64,000 nt of DNA from Bacillota bacterium (GTDB taxonomy: Bacteria; Bacillota; Clostridia; Lachnospirales; Lachnospiraceae), in NCBI GenBank assembly GCA_023399055.1, contig JAEWQV010000016.1:310001-374000 (forward strand), read 5' to 3'. The notes below the pieces were generated by a model. It saw only the letters and a list, made by a program, of their open reading frames with translations, had not been told where the DNA came from and searched no databases. Of this stretch, positions 17,229 through 27,097 are shown in pieces (position 1 is the stretch's first letter; each line of letters begins with the position of its first letter). The position numbers and the translations under genes are program-made.

Positions 17229-19099
17229 GCAGACAGGAAATCCAGATTGCATTTGTCGGCAATCCAAACTGTGGAAAGACGACTCTCTTTAATGCTTATA
17301 CAGGTGCAAAACTTAAGGTAGCTAACTGGCCTGGTGTAACCGTTGAAATGAAAGAGGGCTCTTACATATATCAAAATAATAGGCTAAAGTTGGTTGATCT
17401 ACCCGGTGTTTATAGTCTTACCTCCTATACAATGGAGGAGCAACTGACTAGAGAATACCTAACTGATTCTAAGGTGGACGTAATTGTCAATGTTGTTGAT
17501 GCTTCCAATCTTGAAAGAAATTTGTATCTGACCCTTCAACTTGCTGAACTTGGAAAACCGATGGTCCTGGCACTTAATATGATGGATATTGTCAAGGAAA
17601 GAGGAATGGAGATTGATTTATCCAAATTGTCTACACTACTTAAAATACCGGTGGTCGCTGTCTCGGCAAGAAAAAAGACTGGTCTGGAACAATTAATAAA
17701 TGCAGTTGTTGATCTGCACAAAAATCCTCCTTTTATAAAGGAGAAAAAACAAGCAACCTTTGAGAAGGTGAACACAAAGCCAGGGCAATCAGATTCTTCT
17801 TTAATGAATGAGGAAGAGATTAATATAAAGTATGACATTATTGAAAAGATGTTAGAAAAAGTTATGGTTAGGAAACAGGAAAGAGCCGAATCTTCTGACA
17901 AAGTTGATCGTATTTTGACCCATCGTTTCTTTGGACTTCCTATCTTCTTACTTATTATGGGTTTAGTTTTCTTTTTCACGTTCAAAGTAGGGGATTTTAT
18001 TAAAATAGGCTTTGAGGTTATTATTGACTGGATTTCCACAGGTACACAGAATTTATTAATAACTTTGCAGGCCAGGGAGGTTGTTACCTCCTTGGTCGTA
18101 GATGGAATTATTGCTGGTGTTGGCGGAATTATAACATTTCTACCTAATATCTTCATTTTATTTTTAGCTCTGGCATATTTGGAGGATAGTGGCTATATGG
18201 CGAGGGTAGCCTATGTTATGGATGGAATTATGAGCAAACTTGGTTTATCAGGAAAAGCCTTCATTCCAATGCTACTCGGGTTTGGATGTACGGTACCCGC
18301 AATTATGGCCTCTCGTTCCCTTGAGAATATGCAGGACCGTAGAAAGACCATTTTAATTACGCCATTTATGTCCTGTAGTGCAAGACTTCCTATTTATATA
18401 TTATTTTCGCAAATGTTTTTTCAGCCCTATGCAATGTGGGCGGCATATTCCATGTATTTGTTAGGTATTGTTGTAGCAATTGGAGTAGCTTTTGTCATGA
18501 AAAGTTCCACCGATAAAAGCTTAATGAATGCATTGCTTATTGAACTTCCAGAATACAAAGCACCTAATTGGCAGCCCATAGGTATTACAGTATGGGAAAA
18601 GGTAAAGGAGTATATAACGAGAGCGGGTACAACAATTTTTATAGCTTCTGTTATAATATGGGTAATTCTTAACTTTGGTCCAAGTGGTATGGTTACAGAT
18701 ATGTCGATGAGCTTTGGTGCAATCCTAGGAAAGACCCTTGCGCCTTTGCTCGCCCCAGCGGGTCTTGGGTTATGGCAGGTGGTTCTTGCCTTAATATCAG
18801 GAATAGCCGCGAAGGAAGTCGTAGTATCAAGTTTTAGTGTATTATTTCATATTAGTAACATTAATTCAGCCCAAGGCATGGAAAGTTTATCAAGATTGCT
18901 TGGAAATAGTGACTTTGGTCCTCTAAATGCATATGCTCTAATGGCATTTTGTCTGCTCTATATCCCTTGTGCGGCAACCATTGGTGTTATTCAAAGAGAA
19001 ATGAGATCTGCAAAGTGGACGATATTTACTATATTCTTTCAACTTGGTATTGCCTGGTTCGTTGCAACGCTCATTTTTCAAATCGGAAGTCATTTATAA
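17225..19099 (+). CDS. feoB: FeoB ferrous iron transporter
   Basis: This 624-residue membrane protein has an N-terminal G domain: G1 GNPNCGKTT (residues 11-19), G2 WPGVTVE, G3 DLPGVYSL, G4 LNMMD and G5 SARKKTG. The helical region and the membrane part follow (from about 235), with the Gate motifs GFGCTVPAIMASR and MSCSARLPIYILF and the late IPCAATIGVI. It imports Fe2+ under anoxic conditions. It is shorter than E. coli FeoB (773 residues), mainly at the C-terminus, as is common in Clostridia; no FeoC follows. Confidence 0.95.
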   Translation: MSRQEIQIAFVGNPNCGKTTLFNAYTGAKLKVANWPGVTVEMKEGSYIYQNNRLKLVDLPGVYSLTSYTMEEQLTREYLTDSKVDVIVNVVDASNLERNLYLTLQLAELGKPMVLALNMMDIVKERGMEIDLSKLSTLLKIPVVAVSARKKTGLEQLINAVVDLHKNPPFIKEKKQATFEKVNTKPGQSDSSLMNEEEINIKYDIIEKMLEKVMVRKQERAESSDKVDRILTHRFFGLPIFLLIMGLVFFFTFKVGDFIKIGFEVIIDWISTGTQNLLITLQAREVVTSLVVDGIIAGVGGIITFLPNIFILFLALAYLEDSGYMARVAYVMDGIMSKLGLSGKAFIPMLLGFGCTVPAIMASRSLENMQDRRKTILITPFMSCSARLPIYILFSQMFFQPYAMWAAYSMYLLGIVVAIGVAFVMKSSTDKSLMNALLIELPEYKAPNWQPIGITVWEKVKEYITRAGTTIFIASVIIWVILNFGPSGMVTDMSMSFGAILGKTLAPLLAPAGLGLWQVVLALISGIAAKEVVVSSFSVLFHISNINSAQGMESLSRLLGNSDFGPLNAYALMAFCLLYIPCAATIGVIQREMRSAKWTIFTIFFQLGIAWFVATLIFQIGSHL

Positions 19100-19319
19100 A
19101 TACTTCAATAAATATTTTTCAAAATTTAATAAATAAAAAAAGGAAACTGCAATACCTTGTAGAATATTAGTAGTATAAGCGTTAATAGCTATACCATATT
19201 AAATTGTATCCTATTACATAAAAGCACTTTTATACAGTGTTTGATGTGGTTACAGAACATCAATGAGATAATGTGGAGAATTTGTTTTCCATACGATCTA
19301 GAAAGGCAGGGTAATTTAT

Positions 19320-20342
19320 ATGCAGAATAATTTAAATATAAGAGAAAAGCTTGAATTAAGAGAGCATGAGATATTTAGTCCTTTCGCTGCATTTTCAGAT
19401 CAATCCTTAGGAAGAGATGTGGAAGAGACACCCTGTGATATTCGACCGATTTATCAAAGGGATAGAGATCGAGTACTTCATTCCAAGTCGTTTCGAAGAC
19501 TGAAACATAAAACACAGGTATTTTTAGCACCGGAAGGTGACCATTATAGAACTAGACTTACACATACCCTTGAGGTTTCACAGATTGCCAGGACAATTGC
19601 CAGAGCGTTGCGCTTAAATGAAGATTTGACCGAGGCAATTGCACTTGCACATGATCTTGGGCATACACCCTTTGGGCATGCAGGAGAAAGAGCACTAAAC
19701 CGAATTTGTCCGGAAGGCTTTGAACATCATTTACAGAGCATCCGGGTGGTGGAATTATTAGAAAACCATGGCAAAGGGTTAAATCTAACCAAGGAAGTAA
19801 GAGATGGAATAAGAAATCATCAAACACAGGGCAAACCTTCTACCTTAGAAGGGAAGATTGTACGTCTTTGTGATAAGATTGCTTATATCAATCATGATAT
19901 TGATGATGCGGTCAGAGGCAAAATCATGACAGAAGAAGAAATTCCGAAGGAGTATACCGATGTTCTTGGACATAGTCTTGGTGAAAGACTGAATACTCTA
20001 ACACATGACATAATTAAAAATAGTGAGGGGCAGAATGATATTACTATGTCTTCTCAAATAGAAACTGCGATGAAACAGCTTCGCACCTATATGTTTCAAA
20101 GTGTCTATATGAATAAAAAGGCGAAAAGTCAGGAGCAGCAGGCGGAGCAGCTGCTGGAGCAATTGTTTGAATATTATATAAAACATTTAGAACGATTACC
20201 GGAAGAATATCGAAACCGTATGGAGCAGCAGAACGAGCCGGAATATCGAGCAGTTTGTGACTATATTGCAGGTATGACAGACCGCTATGCAGTCACGAAG
20301 TTTAAAGAAATTATGATCCCCTCTGCTTGGGGTGTATACTAA
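19320..20342 (+). CDS. dgt: dGTP triphosphohydrolase-like HD protein
   Basis: This 340-residue HD-domain phosphohydrolase would cleave dNTPs to deoxynucleosides and tripolyphosphate. Metal ligands are visible as RTRLTHTLEVSQIAR, LAHDLGHTPFGHAG and later DKIAYINHDIDDA. RDRDRVLHSKSFRRLKHKTQVF is typical of the dGTPase-like group. It stands just upstream of dnaG and rpoD, the standard clostridial order, with 21 bases between its stop and the possible dnaG start region. AAGGCAGG precedes the ATG. Confidence 0.92.
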   Translation: MQNNLNIREKLELREHEIFSPFAAFSDQSLGRDVEETPCDIRPIYQRDRDRVLHSKSFRRLKHKTQVFLAPEGDHYRTRLTHTLEVSQIARTIARALRLNEDLTEAIALAHDLGHTPFGHAGERALNRICPEGFEHHLQSIRVVELLENHGKGLNLTKEVRDGIRNHQTQGKPSTLEGKIVRLCDKIAYINHDIDDAVRGKIMTEEEIPKEYTDVLGHSLGERLNTLTHDIIKNSEGQNDITMSSQIETAMKQLRTYMFQSVYMNKKAKSQEQQAEQLLEQLFEYYIKHLERLPEEYRNRMEQQNEPEYRAVCDYIAGMTDRYAVTKFKEIMIPSAWGVY

Positions 20343-20372
20343 TCAGAAGCTACGCAGCAGGAGGTGTGGACA

Positions 20373-22151
20373 TTGTTTTATTCTGATGAACTGGTAGAAG
20401 AGATCAGGGGCAAAAATGATATCGTAGGTATCATCGGGTCCTACATAAAATTACAGAAAAAGGGTAGCAATCACATGGGTTTATGCCCTTTTCATAATGA
20501 AAAAACGCCTTCTTTCTCCGTAAGTGGAGCAAAGCAGATGTACCACTGCTTCGGATGCGGAGTTGGAGGTAATGTATTTACCTTTATTATGGAATATGAG
20601 AATTATTCCTTTCTGGAAGCCTTAAAGCATCTTGCAGAGCGTGCAGGAGTTCAGCTACCCGAGGAGGTTAATTCCGAAGAATCCAGAAGACAATCGGACC
20701 TTAGATCACGTCTGTTCGAGGTGAATAAGCAAGCGGCAAAGTATTTTTATTATCAATTAGTGTCCCAAAGAGGACAACAGGCACATGAATATTTACTAAA
20801 ACGTGATTTAACGGAAGATACTATTAAGCAGTTTGGATTAGGATATTCCAACAAATACAGTGATGACTTATATAAATATTTAAAAGGTCTGGGTTACGAG
20901 GATGAGTTCTTAAAGATTACAGGATTGGTTACTTTGGATGAGCAGAGAGGCGGCTCGGATAAATTTTGGAATCGTGTTATGTTCCCAATCATGGATATTA
21001 ATCATAGAGTCATTGCATTTGGTGGACGAGTTCTAGGAGAAGGTAATCCAAAGTATTTGAATTCTCCTGAGACACAGCTGTTTGATAAGAGTCGTAACCT
21101 ATATGGTTTGAATTTTGCCAGATCCTCCAGAAAGACAAATCTACTTATATGTGAAGGCTATATGGACGTAATCGCACTGCATCAAGCCGGATTTACCAAT
21201 GCGGTGGCAGCACTTGGAACAGCGTTTACTGTATTTCATGCAAATTTACTTAAGAGATATACCAATGAGGTGATATTAACCTTTGATAGTGATGGGGCTG
21301 GTACCCAAGCCGCACTTCGAGCAATACCTATTCTAAAGGAAGCTGGTCTATCGGTAAAGGTTATCGATATGAAGCCTTACAAAGATCCGGATGAATTCAT
21401 TAAAGCATTGGGTGCAGAAGAATATCAGAAACGAATTGATGAAGCAAAAAATAGCTTTTTCTTTGAAATAAATGTAATGCAAAAAGATTATGAGATGACA
21501 GACCCAGAGCAAAAGACGAAGTTTTTCAATGAAACAGCGAAAAAATTGATTGGCTTTCGAGAAGAGCTAGAGCGTAATTTTTATATTGATGCAGTCGCGA
21601 AAACATATCAGATTGATGTGGAGCAGCTAAGAAGATTAGTAAATCGACTTGGTTCCCAGATTGTAGTGGGAATGGAACCAAGGGAAGCAACAGAACAAAC
21701 CATCAAAAGACGCAAGGTGCAAGAAGACGGAATTCAAAAATCACAGAAGCTTCTCCTTACTTGGTTAATTGAAGATAATGCCATATTTGAAAAAATCAAA
21801 GGGTTTATACAACCATTTGATTTTACAGAAGGTATCTACCATGAGGTGGCGGAGTTGGTGTTTGAGCAATATGAAAAGGAACATAAAGTAATTCCGGCAA
21901 GAATTATTAATAATTTTCAAAATAAAGAAGAACAGTCAGAAGTTGCAGCTCTTTTTTCCGCAGAAATACGCGGTGAGATGGACGAAGCAGGCAAACATAA
22001 GGCACTTGTGGATACTGTTATGAAGCTGAAAGAACACAGCTTGGACAAGCAGAGTAAACAGGCAATTGAAGTGAATGACACAGCACTTTTGATGAAAATT
22101 ATTACAGAGAAAACGGAACTAAAGAAAAAACAATTTACTTTACCACAATAA
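20373..22151 (+). CDS. dnaG: DNA primase DnaG
   Basis: This 592-residue primase makes RNA primers at the replication fork. The CHC2 zinc domain has CPFHNEKTPSF and YHCFGCGVGGN. The TOPRIM domain follows with LICEGYMDVIALH and LTFDSDGAGTQAALR, then a C-terminal DnaB-interaction region from about residue 440. I prefer the TTG at 20373, giving MFYSDELVEEI, because AGGAGG ends eight bases before it; a GTG at 20364 overlaps the ribosome site. Confidence 0.94.
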   Translation: MFYSDELVEEIRGKNDIVGIIGSYIKLQKKGSNHMGLCPFHNEKTPSFSVSGAKQMYHCFGCGVGGNVFTFIMEYENYSFLEALKHLAERAGVQLPEEVNSEESRRQSDLRSRLFEVNKQAAKYFYYQLVSQRGQQAHEYLLKRDLTEDTIKQFGLGYSNKYSDDLYKYLKGLGYEDEFLKITGLVTLDEQRGGSDKFWNRVMFPIMDINHRVIAFGGRVLGEGNPKYLNSPETQLFDKSRNLYGLNFARSSRKTNLLICEGYMDVIALHQAGFTNAVAALGTAFTVFHANLLKRYTNEVILTFDSDGAGTQAALRAIPILKEAGLSVKVIDMKPYKDPDEFIKALGAEEYQKRIDEAKNSFFFEINVMQKDYEMTDPEQKTKFFNETAKKLIGFREELERNFYIDAVAKTYQIDVEQLRRLVNRLGSQIVVGMEPREATEQTIKRRKVQEDGIQKSQKLLLTWLIEDNAIFEKIKGFIQPFDFTEGIYHEVAELVFEQYEKEHKVIPARIINNFQNKEEQSEVAALFSAEIRGEMDEAGKHKALVDTVMKLKEHSLDKQSKQAIEVNDTALLMKIITEKTELKKKQFTLPQ

Positions 22152-22289
22152 TTGGATGTTAATAATGCAGGGGAAACTGTTGAAAGGCTGATAAAGAAAG
22201 GATTTCAAGTGTTGTCTGCCTAACAAAATTGCATATTTCATCGAATGGTGGTTAGAATATTAAAAGAGTTTAAGAAGGAAGGATTATCT

Positions 22290-23384
22290 ATGGACGAAAA
22301 TATAGTAAAATTTACGGAAAGACTGAAGGAATTGCTGGCTTTTGCGGAAAAAAAGAAAAATGTACTTGAGTTCCAGGAAGTAAATGATTTTTTTGCTGAT
22401 ATGGAACTGGATCCCGGCAAAATCGAGAAAATTTATGATTTTCTGGACAAGCACAATGTCGATGTTCTCAGAATTTCCGAGGAAGATGAAGAGGACATCA
22501 TCTTAGACGATGATGAAGATATAGAACCCATAGATTTGACCATTCCAGAAGGTATCAATATCGATGATCCGGTGAGAATGTATCTCAAAGAAATCGGAAA
22601 GGTTCAGCTCTTAAATGCGGATGAGGAGATTGAGCTTGCAAGAAGAATGAACGATGGTGATGACTATGCGAAGAAACGTCTTGCAGAAGCCAACCTACGT
22701 CTGGTGGTAAGTATTGCGAAACGCTATGTTGGACGAGGAATGCTGTTCCTGGACTTAATTCAGGAAGGTAACCTTGGATTAATTAAAGCAGTTGAAAAAT
22801 TTGATTATCATAAAGGCTTTAAATTCAGTACCTATGCAACCTGGTGGATTCGTCAGGCGATTACCAGAGCCATTGCAGATCAGGCAAGAACCATTCGTAT
22901 ACCAGTGCATATGGTAGAAACCATTAATAAACTGACACGTGTTCAACGTCAGCTATTACAGGAATTAGGCAGAGAGCCTTCCCCAGAAGAAATCTCTGAA
23001 GTAATGAACCTATCTGTAGATAGAGTAAGAGAAATTCAAAAGATTTCACAGGAACCCGTATCCTTAGAGACACCCATTGGTGAAGAGGAAGACAGCCATT
23101 TAGGTGATTTTATTCAGGATGATAATGTACCAGTGCCAGCCGAGGCGGCTGCATTTACCCTATTAAAGGAACAGCTGGTGGAGGTGCTTGGAACTTTGAC
23201 GGAACGTGAACAGAAGGTATTACGCCTTCGATTTGGTTTGGATGATGGACGAGCTCGTACGTTAGAAGAAGTGGGTAAAGAGTTCAATGTAACCAGAGAA
23301 CGTATTCGACAGATTGAAGCTAAGGCACTTCGTAAGCTAAGGCATCCTAGCCGTAGTCGTAAACTAAAGGATTATTTGGAATAA
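22290..23384 (+). CDS. rpoD: Primary sigma factor RpoD (SigA)
   Basis: This 364-residue housekeeping sigma factor has an acidic region 1.1 (residues about 1-85), region 1.2 DPVRMYLKEIGKVQLL, region 2 FLDLIQEGNLGLIKAVEKFD and YATWWIRQAITRAIADQ, region 3 IPVHMVETINKL, and region 4 with TLEEVGKEFNVTRERIRQIE and the C-terminal LRHPSRSRKLKDYL. GAAGGA precedes the ATG at 22290; the in-frame ATG 45 bases earlier is not needed. It is about 140 bases after dnaG and probably in one transcript with it. Confidence 0.95.
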   Translation: MDENIVKFTERLKELLAFAEKKKNVLEFQEVNDFFADMELDPGKIEKIYDFLDKHNVDVLRISEEDEEDIILDDDEDIEPIDLTIPEGINIDDPVRMYLKEIGKVQLLNADEEIELARRMNDGDDYAKKRLAEANLRLVVSIAKRYVGRGMLFLDLIQEGNLGLIKAVEKFDYHKGFKFSTYATWWIRQAITRAIADQARTIRIPVHMVETINKLTRVQRQLLQELGREPSPEEISEVMNLSVDRVREIQKISQEPVSLETPIGEEEDSHLGDFIQDDNVPVPAEAAAFTLLKEQLVEVLGTLTEREQKVLRLRFGLDDGRARTLEEVGKEFNVTRERIRQIEAKALRKLRHPSRSRKLKDYLE

Positions 23385-23430
23385 GAGGAAGATGGTAAAT
23401 TAGATTTGGGTATCTTTTTATAAATTGCTT

Positions 23431-23668
23431 ATAGGATGCCGGGGTCAAAAGCTTGAGTAGGTTATTCCAGATGAATATGTGTGTATATACATTCATCCGG
23501 ACTTGCCTTACCGACTTGGGACCGCCTAAAAAGAAGGCAGTCCCAAGTCGCCGGTCTGCGCCGTCTGAATACTTGATTAATGAAATCATGTAGTTTGATT
23601 TCATTAATATATACACACACATATTCATCTTTTAGATACAGTGAAGGCTTTTGACCCCGACATCCTTA
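23431..23668 (+). repeat. Long structured intergenic element, first family, copy C
   Basis: The largest copy (about 238 bp). Its outer arms are AGGATGCCGGGGTCAAAAGC and the matching GCTTTTGACCCCGACATCCT. The second stem is a perfect 20-bp GATGAATATGTGTGTATATA and its complement. Core blocks are GGACTTGCCTTACC and GCCGGTCTGCGCCGTCTGAAT around a 10-bp GACTTGGGAC/GTCCCAAGTC hairpin closing on GCCTAAAAAGAAGGC. It also has an extra 13-14-bp hairpin ATTAATGAAATCA/TTGATTTCATTAAT not present in A or B. It starts 46 bases after the rpoD stop. Confidence 0.82.
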
Positions 23669-23850
23669 TATGAATATATAAAGCAAGTGAATAGTAAGAT
23701 AAAAATAAAATACAAATATTAAAGATTATATAAGCAGATAAAGGGATTTAAATGTGCGATATGACATTTAGGTCCCTTGTTTATTGGGCTCTTTGCCATT
23801 TATCAGAGAGCCGTTTATTATTTAATATTAATTTTTTGATTTTCCTATTA

Positions 23851-23946
23851 GATAAAAGCCTTTCGGTCTAATGATGAGCACCTCACGGCTATTAATTTTT
23901 CTGCGTTGAAATTCGCTTAGGCGTGAAAGTGTCAGTTATACGGCAC
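23851..23946 (+). repeat. Dispersed intergenic element, second family, copy 2 (divergent)
   Basis: It shares GATAAAAGCCTTTCGGTCTA, ATGATG, and the distal GGCGTGAAAGTGTCAGTTATAC with the other copies, but the middle GCGC hairpin is replaced by unrelated AT-rich sequence. It lies between rpoD and trmK, 180 bases after structured element C. The rest of 23669-24153 holds no gene I can support. Confidence 0.55.
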
Positions 23947-24153
23947 TATATTGAATTGTGGTAAAGAATATTAAAAAAGTTTAGAGTGCTACGTAAAGAA
24001 GTCACTCTATACCTTAGAATTATTAGACTCTTTGAAGGTAAGAATTTAATATGGATAATTTTGTGTAGAAAATCAGTAAAAAAAATGATACTATTACTAT
24101 TATCTATAAGAACATGTGTAACAGGATGATACACAAGAAATTCGGAGAATAAC

Positions 24154-24882
24154 ATGCAGCTTTCAAAACGTTTACAGGCAGTTGCGGATCTGGTTACTAC
24201 CGGGAACGCGGTGGCAGATGTGGGTTGTGACCATGCCTACATTTCCATTTATCTAGCCAAACAGAAAAATTCACCTAGAGTGATTGCCATGGATGTCAAC
24301 CAAGGGCCAATTGATCGGGCGAATGAAAATATTATTAAGTATGGTTGTGAAAATAAAATAGAAACAAGAAAATCAGATGGTCTCCAGAAACTAGAAGTTG
24401 GAGAAGTGGATACCATATTAATTGGTGGCATGGGTGGAGCATTAACTATTCAAATCTTATCTGCCAAGTTAGAAGTTATGAAGACGGTGAAAGAACTGGT
24501 GCTTCAACCACAATCGGAAGTCAATAAAGTTAGGCAATTTCTTCAAGAGCAGGAATTCTGTATCGTGGATGAGAATATGCTCTATGAAGACGGTAAATAT
24601 TATGTAATGATGAGAGCCATACCAAAGGTTAACGCAAGCGAAGATTCAGAGAAGTATCAGCTTCAAACCGAGGAGCATTTTTATTATGGAAGACATTTAT
24701 TAGAAATGAAAAATCCTGTTCTTAAGGAATTTCTACTTTGGGATTTAAGTTTATGCCAGGGTATTAAGGATAATTTACTACGAACACAAACAGATAATTC
24801 AAAGATAAGATTAAAGGAATTGGAACAACAGATGGAGCTGATACAAAAAGGACTTAAATTATTTGAACTTTGCAGTTGCTAA
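24154..24882 (+). CDS. trmK: tRNA (adenine22-N1)-methyltransferase TrmK
   Basis: This 242-residue SAM-dependent enzyme methylates A22 in the D-stem region of tRNA. It starts LSKRLQAVADLV, with SAM motif VADVGCDHAYISIYL (residues about 19-33), AMDVNQGPIDRANENI and the family mark ILIGGMGGALTIQIL followed by LQPQSEVNKVRQFL. In many Firmicutes trmK follows rpoD and precedes a NIF3/YqfO gene. Here the next gene is a nucleoside kinase instead. CGGAGA precedes the ATG. Confidence 0.92.
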   Translation: MQLSKRLQAVADLVTTGNAVADVGCDHAYISIYLAKQKNSPRVIAMDVNQGPIDRANENIIKYGCENKIETRKSDGLQKLEVGEVDTILIGGMGGALTIQILSAKLEVMKTVKELVLQPQSEVNKVRQFLQEQEFCIVDENMLYEDGKYYVMMRAIPKVNASEDSEKYQLQTEEHFYYGRHLLEMKNPVLKEFLLWDLSLCQGIKDNLLRTQTDNSKIRLKELEQQMELIQKGLKLFELCSC

Positions 24883-24935
24883 TTTGCTTTTGCTTGATAA
24901 AGTTACCCCATTACTTACCAGGAGGAGGATTGAAT

Positions 24936-26600
24936 TTGAGTACTATGATTAAGGTGGAAATAAATGAAAAGATATACGAATACCCGGAAAATACAACGCT
25001 TTTAGAAATTAGCAGGGATTTTCAAAATGAATATGATAGTGAAATTATTTTGGCTTTTGTGAACAATAAATTACGGGAACTATTTAAACCTGCGAAAGAT
25101 CAAGGAAAGATTCGTTTTGTAACCACAGCTATGGATGCCGGTCATAAAACCTATGTAAGAGGAATGATACTTGTTATGCTTAAGGCTTTCTATGCTGAAT
25201 TTGGTGCAGAGAATGTAAAGCAAGTATCCATAGAGTATACCATAAGCAATGGATTATATTGTGAGTATGACGGAAAACTTGAGCTTACAAGTGAACGTTT
25301 ACTTGCTGTGAAAAAGAGGATGGAGGAGCTGGTTAAGAAGGATATTCCTTTCATGAAACGCAGTATAGGAACCGACGATGCCATTGAACTATTTCGTCAA
25401 TATCAGATGTTTGACAAGGAAAAGCTGTTCAAATATCGTCGAGTGTCAAAAGCAAACATCTACAGTTTGGATGGTTTTGAAGATTATTATTATGGATATA
25501 TGCCGCCCAGTACAGGGATGCTTCAGTATTTTGATCTTCTGCAATATAACGACGGCTTTTTATTATTACTTCCTAATAAAAAGAAACCAAGAAGCATTGA
25601 AACCTTTGTTCCACAGGATAAGTTATATGCAACATTAAGAGAATCAAACGCCTGGGCGAATATGCTTGAAATACCGAATGTAGGTTCACTCAATGATGTT
25701 ATTGCTAATGGAAAAATGAATGAATTAATCCTGGTTCAAGAGGCATTACAGGAGAAAAAGATTAGTGAAATCGCGGCTACGATTAAAAATAGACCAGGTA
25801 TGAAATTCATCATGATAGCTGGTCCATCTTCCTCTGGAAAGACAACATTTTCACATCGACTAAGCATACAGTTGAAAGCCCATGGCTTAAAGCCCCATCC
25901 CATTGCAATTGATAATTACTTTGTTGACCGAGAGAAGACTCCGAGGGATGAGCAGGGGAACTTTAATTTTGAAGTATTAGGTGCTATTGATCTGGAGCAG
26001 TTTAACAAAGATATGACGGATTTGATGAATGGTAAAACCGTGGATATCCCTCATTTTAACTTTATTTCAGGTTTTAGAGAATATAAAGGGAATTATCTCA
26101 CACTTGGACCTGAGGATATTCTTGTAATAGAAGGAATTCATGGACTTAATGATGCTTTATCTTATTCTCTTCCAAGAGAGAGCAAATTCAAAATATATAT
26201 TAGTGCATTAACCCAGCTTAACATTGATGAACATAACCGTATTCCTACCACGGATGGAAGATTAATTCGCCGTATGGTGCGTGATGCAAGAACCAGAGGT
26301 GCTTCCGCACAGAAGACTATTTCCATGTGGCCATCGGTACGAAGAGGAGAGGATGAGAATATTTTCCCTTTTCAGGAGGATGCAGACGTGATGTTCAATT
26401 CGGCTTTAATCTATGAATTGGCAGTTCTAAAGCAGTACGCAGAACCTATTTTATTTGGAATTGATCGAACCAGTGAAGAGTATGTGGAAGCAAAGAGATT
26501 ATTAAAATTCTTAGACTATTTCTTGGCAATGCCAAGTGAATCTATTCCGAATAATTCAATCTTAAGAGAATTTGTAGGCGGAAGTTGCTTTAAGGTGTGA
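24936..26600 (+). CDS. TGS-domain nucleoside (uridine) kinase-like protein
   Basis: This 554-residue protein has an N-terminal ubiquitin-like TGS domain (IKVEINEKIYEYPENTTLL), a middle region resembling the second domain of threonyl-tRNA synthetase (KKRMEELVKKDIPFMKRSI), and a C-terminal uridine-kinase-like P-loop domain with AGPSSSGKTTFSHRLS, PIAIDNYFVDREKTPRD and LVIEGIHGLND. It would phosphorylate a nucleoside using a nucleoside triphosphate. I prefer the TTG at 24936, seven bases after AGGAGGAGG; an ATG lies nine bases further. Translated alone it starts about 50 bases after the trmK stop, so the two are probably cotranscribed. Confidence 0.85.
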   Translation: MSTMIKVEINEKIYEYPENTTLLEISRDFQNEYDSEIILAFVNNKLRELFKPAKDQGKIRFVTTAMDAGHKTYVRGMILVMLKAFYAEFGAENVKQVSIEYTISNGLYCEYDGKLELTSERLLAVKKRMEELVKKDIPFMKRSIGTDDAIELFRQYQMFDKEKLFKYRRVSKANIYSLDGFEDYYYGYMPPSTGMLQYFDLLQYNDGFLLLLPNKKKPRSIETFVPQDKLYATLRESNAWANMLEIPNVGSLNDVIANGKMNELILVQEALQEKKISEIAATIKNRPGMKFIMIAGPSSSGKTTFSHRLSIQLKAHGLKPHPIAIDNYFVDREKTPRDEQGNFNFEVLGAIDLEQFNKDMTDLMNGKTVDIPHFNFISGFREYKGNYLTLGPEDILVIEGIHGLNDALSYSLPRESKFKIYISALTQLNIDEHNRIPTTDGRLIRRMVRDARTRGASAQKTISMWPSVRRGEDENIFPFQEDADVMFNSALIYELAVLKQYAEPILFGIDRTSEEYVEAKRLLKFLDYFLAMPSESIPNNSILREFVGGSCFKV

Positions 26601-26656
26601 TAACAGCCTAGGTAGATTCTATAACCTCATATAAGTGATTAGATAACAAAATACAG

Positions 26657-26710
26657 AGAACGAATAGTGCTTTTCTTAAGTAATTTAAGAAGGCATATTC
26701 GTTCTTTTTT
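26657..26710 (+). terminator. Terminator after the nucleoside kinase gene
   Basis: A long stem pairs AGAACGAATA and CTTTTCTTAA with TTAAGAAGG and TATTCGTTCT, followed by TTTTTT. It ends the rpoD-trmK-kinase group. Confidence 0.88.
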
Positions 26711-26745
26711 GCATACTAGGAAATTCCATAGAATTTCTTATTATT

Positions 26746-26843
26746 CAAAAAGCCTTTTTGGGTTAATTATCCGCAGCTACGCGCGCGGAAAAAAGGTGTG
26801 CTTTAAAAATTTGTGAACGCGAGAGTGACAGTTATACTGACAC
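26746..26843 (+). repeat. Dispersed intergenic element, second family, copy 3
   Basis: CAAAAAGCCTTTTTGGGTTAAT, CCGCAGCTACGCGCGCGG and AACGCGAGAGTGACAGTTAT are shared with copies 1, 2 and 4. A small hairpin GGAAATTCC...GAATTTC precedes it and has an equivalent before copy 4. It lies between the kinase terminator and rnpB. The remaining bases to 27055 hold no gene. Confidence 0.68.
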
Positions 26844-27055
26844 ATCTTCGTGATATAGAAAGAAAACATCATATAAAGAGCTGATTTTCTAGAAAAATAT
26901 AATATTAACTAGAACGGTAATTGTCATAAAAGTTTAAGGTTAGGAATATAATGTTATGAGGTACTATGGTTTTTGGATACTTAAAGAAGATGCAATAATA
27001 TAATTGTATGCACTCGTTTTGCAAAGGAGGACAAGTACAGTTTACAGCATTACAT

Positions 27056-27083
27056 AAAAAAACACCCACATAATATGCGGGTG
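27056..27083 (-). terminator. Terminator of rnpB
   Basis: On the minus strand CACCCGCATATTATGTGGGTG (hairpin at 27063-27083, quoted by its arms CACCCGCAT and ATGTGGGTG) is followed by seven T residues. It sits 15 bases after the RNase P RNA. Confidence 0.88.
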
Positions 27084-27097
27084 AAAGTTTCACTGTT

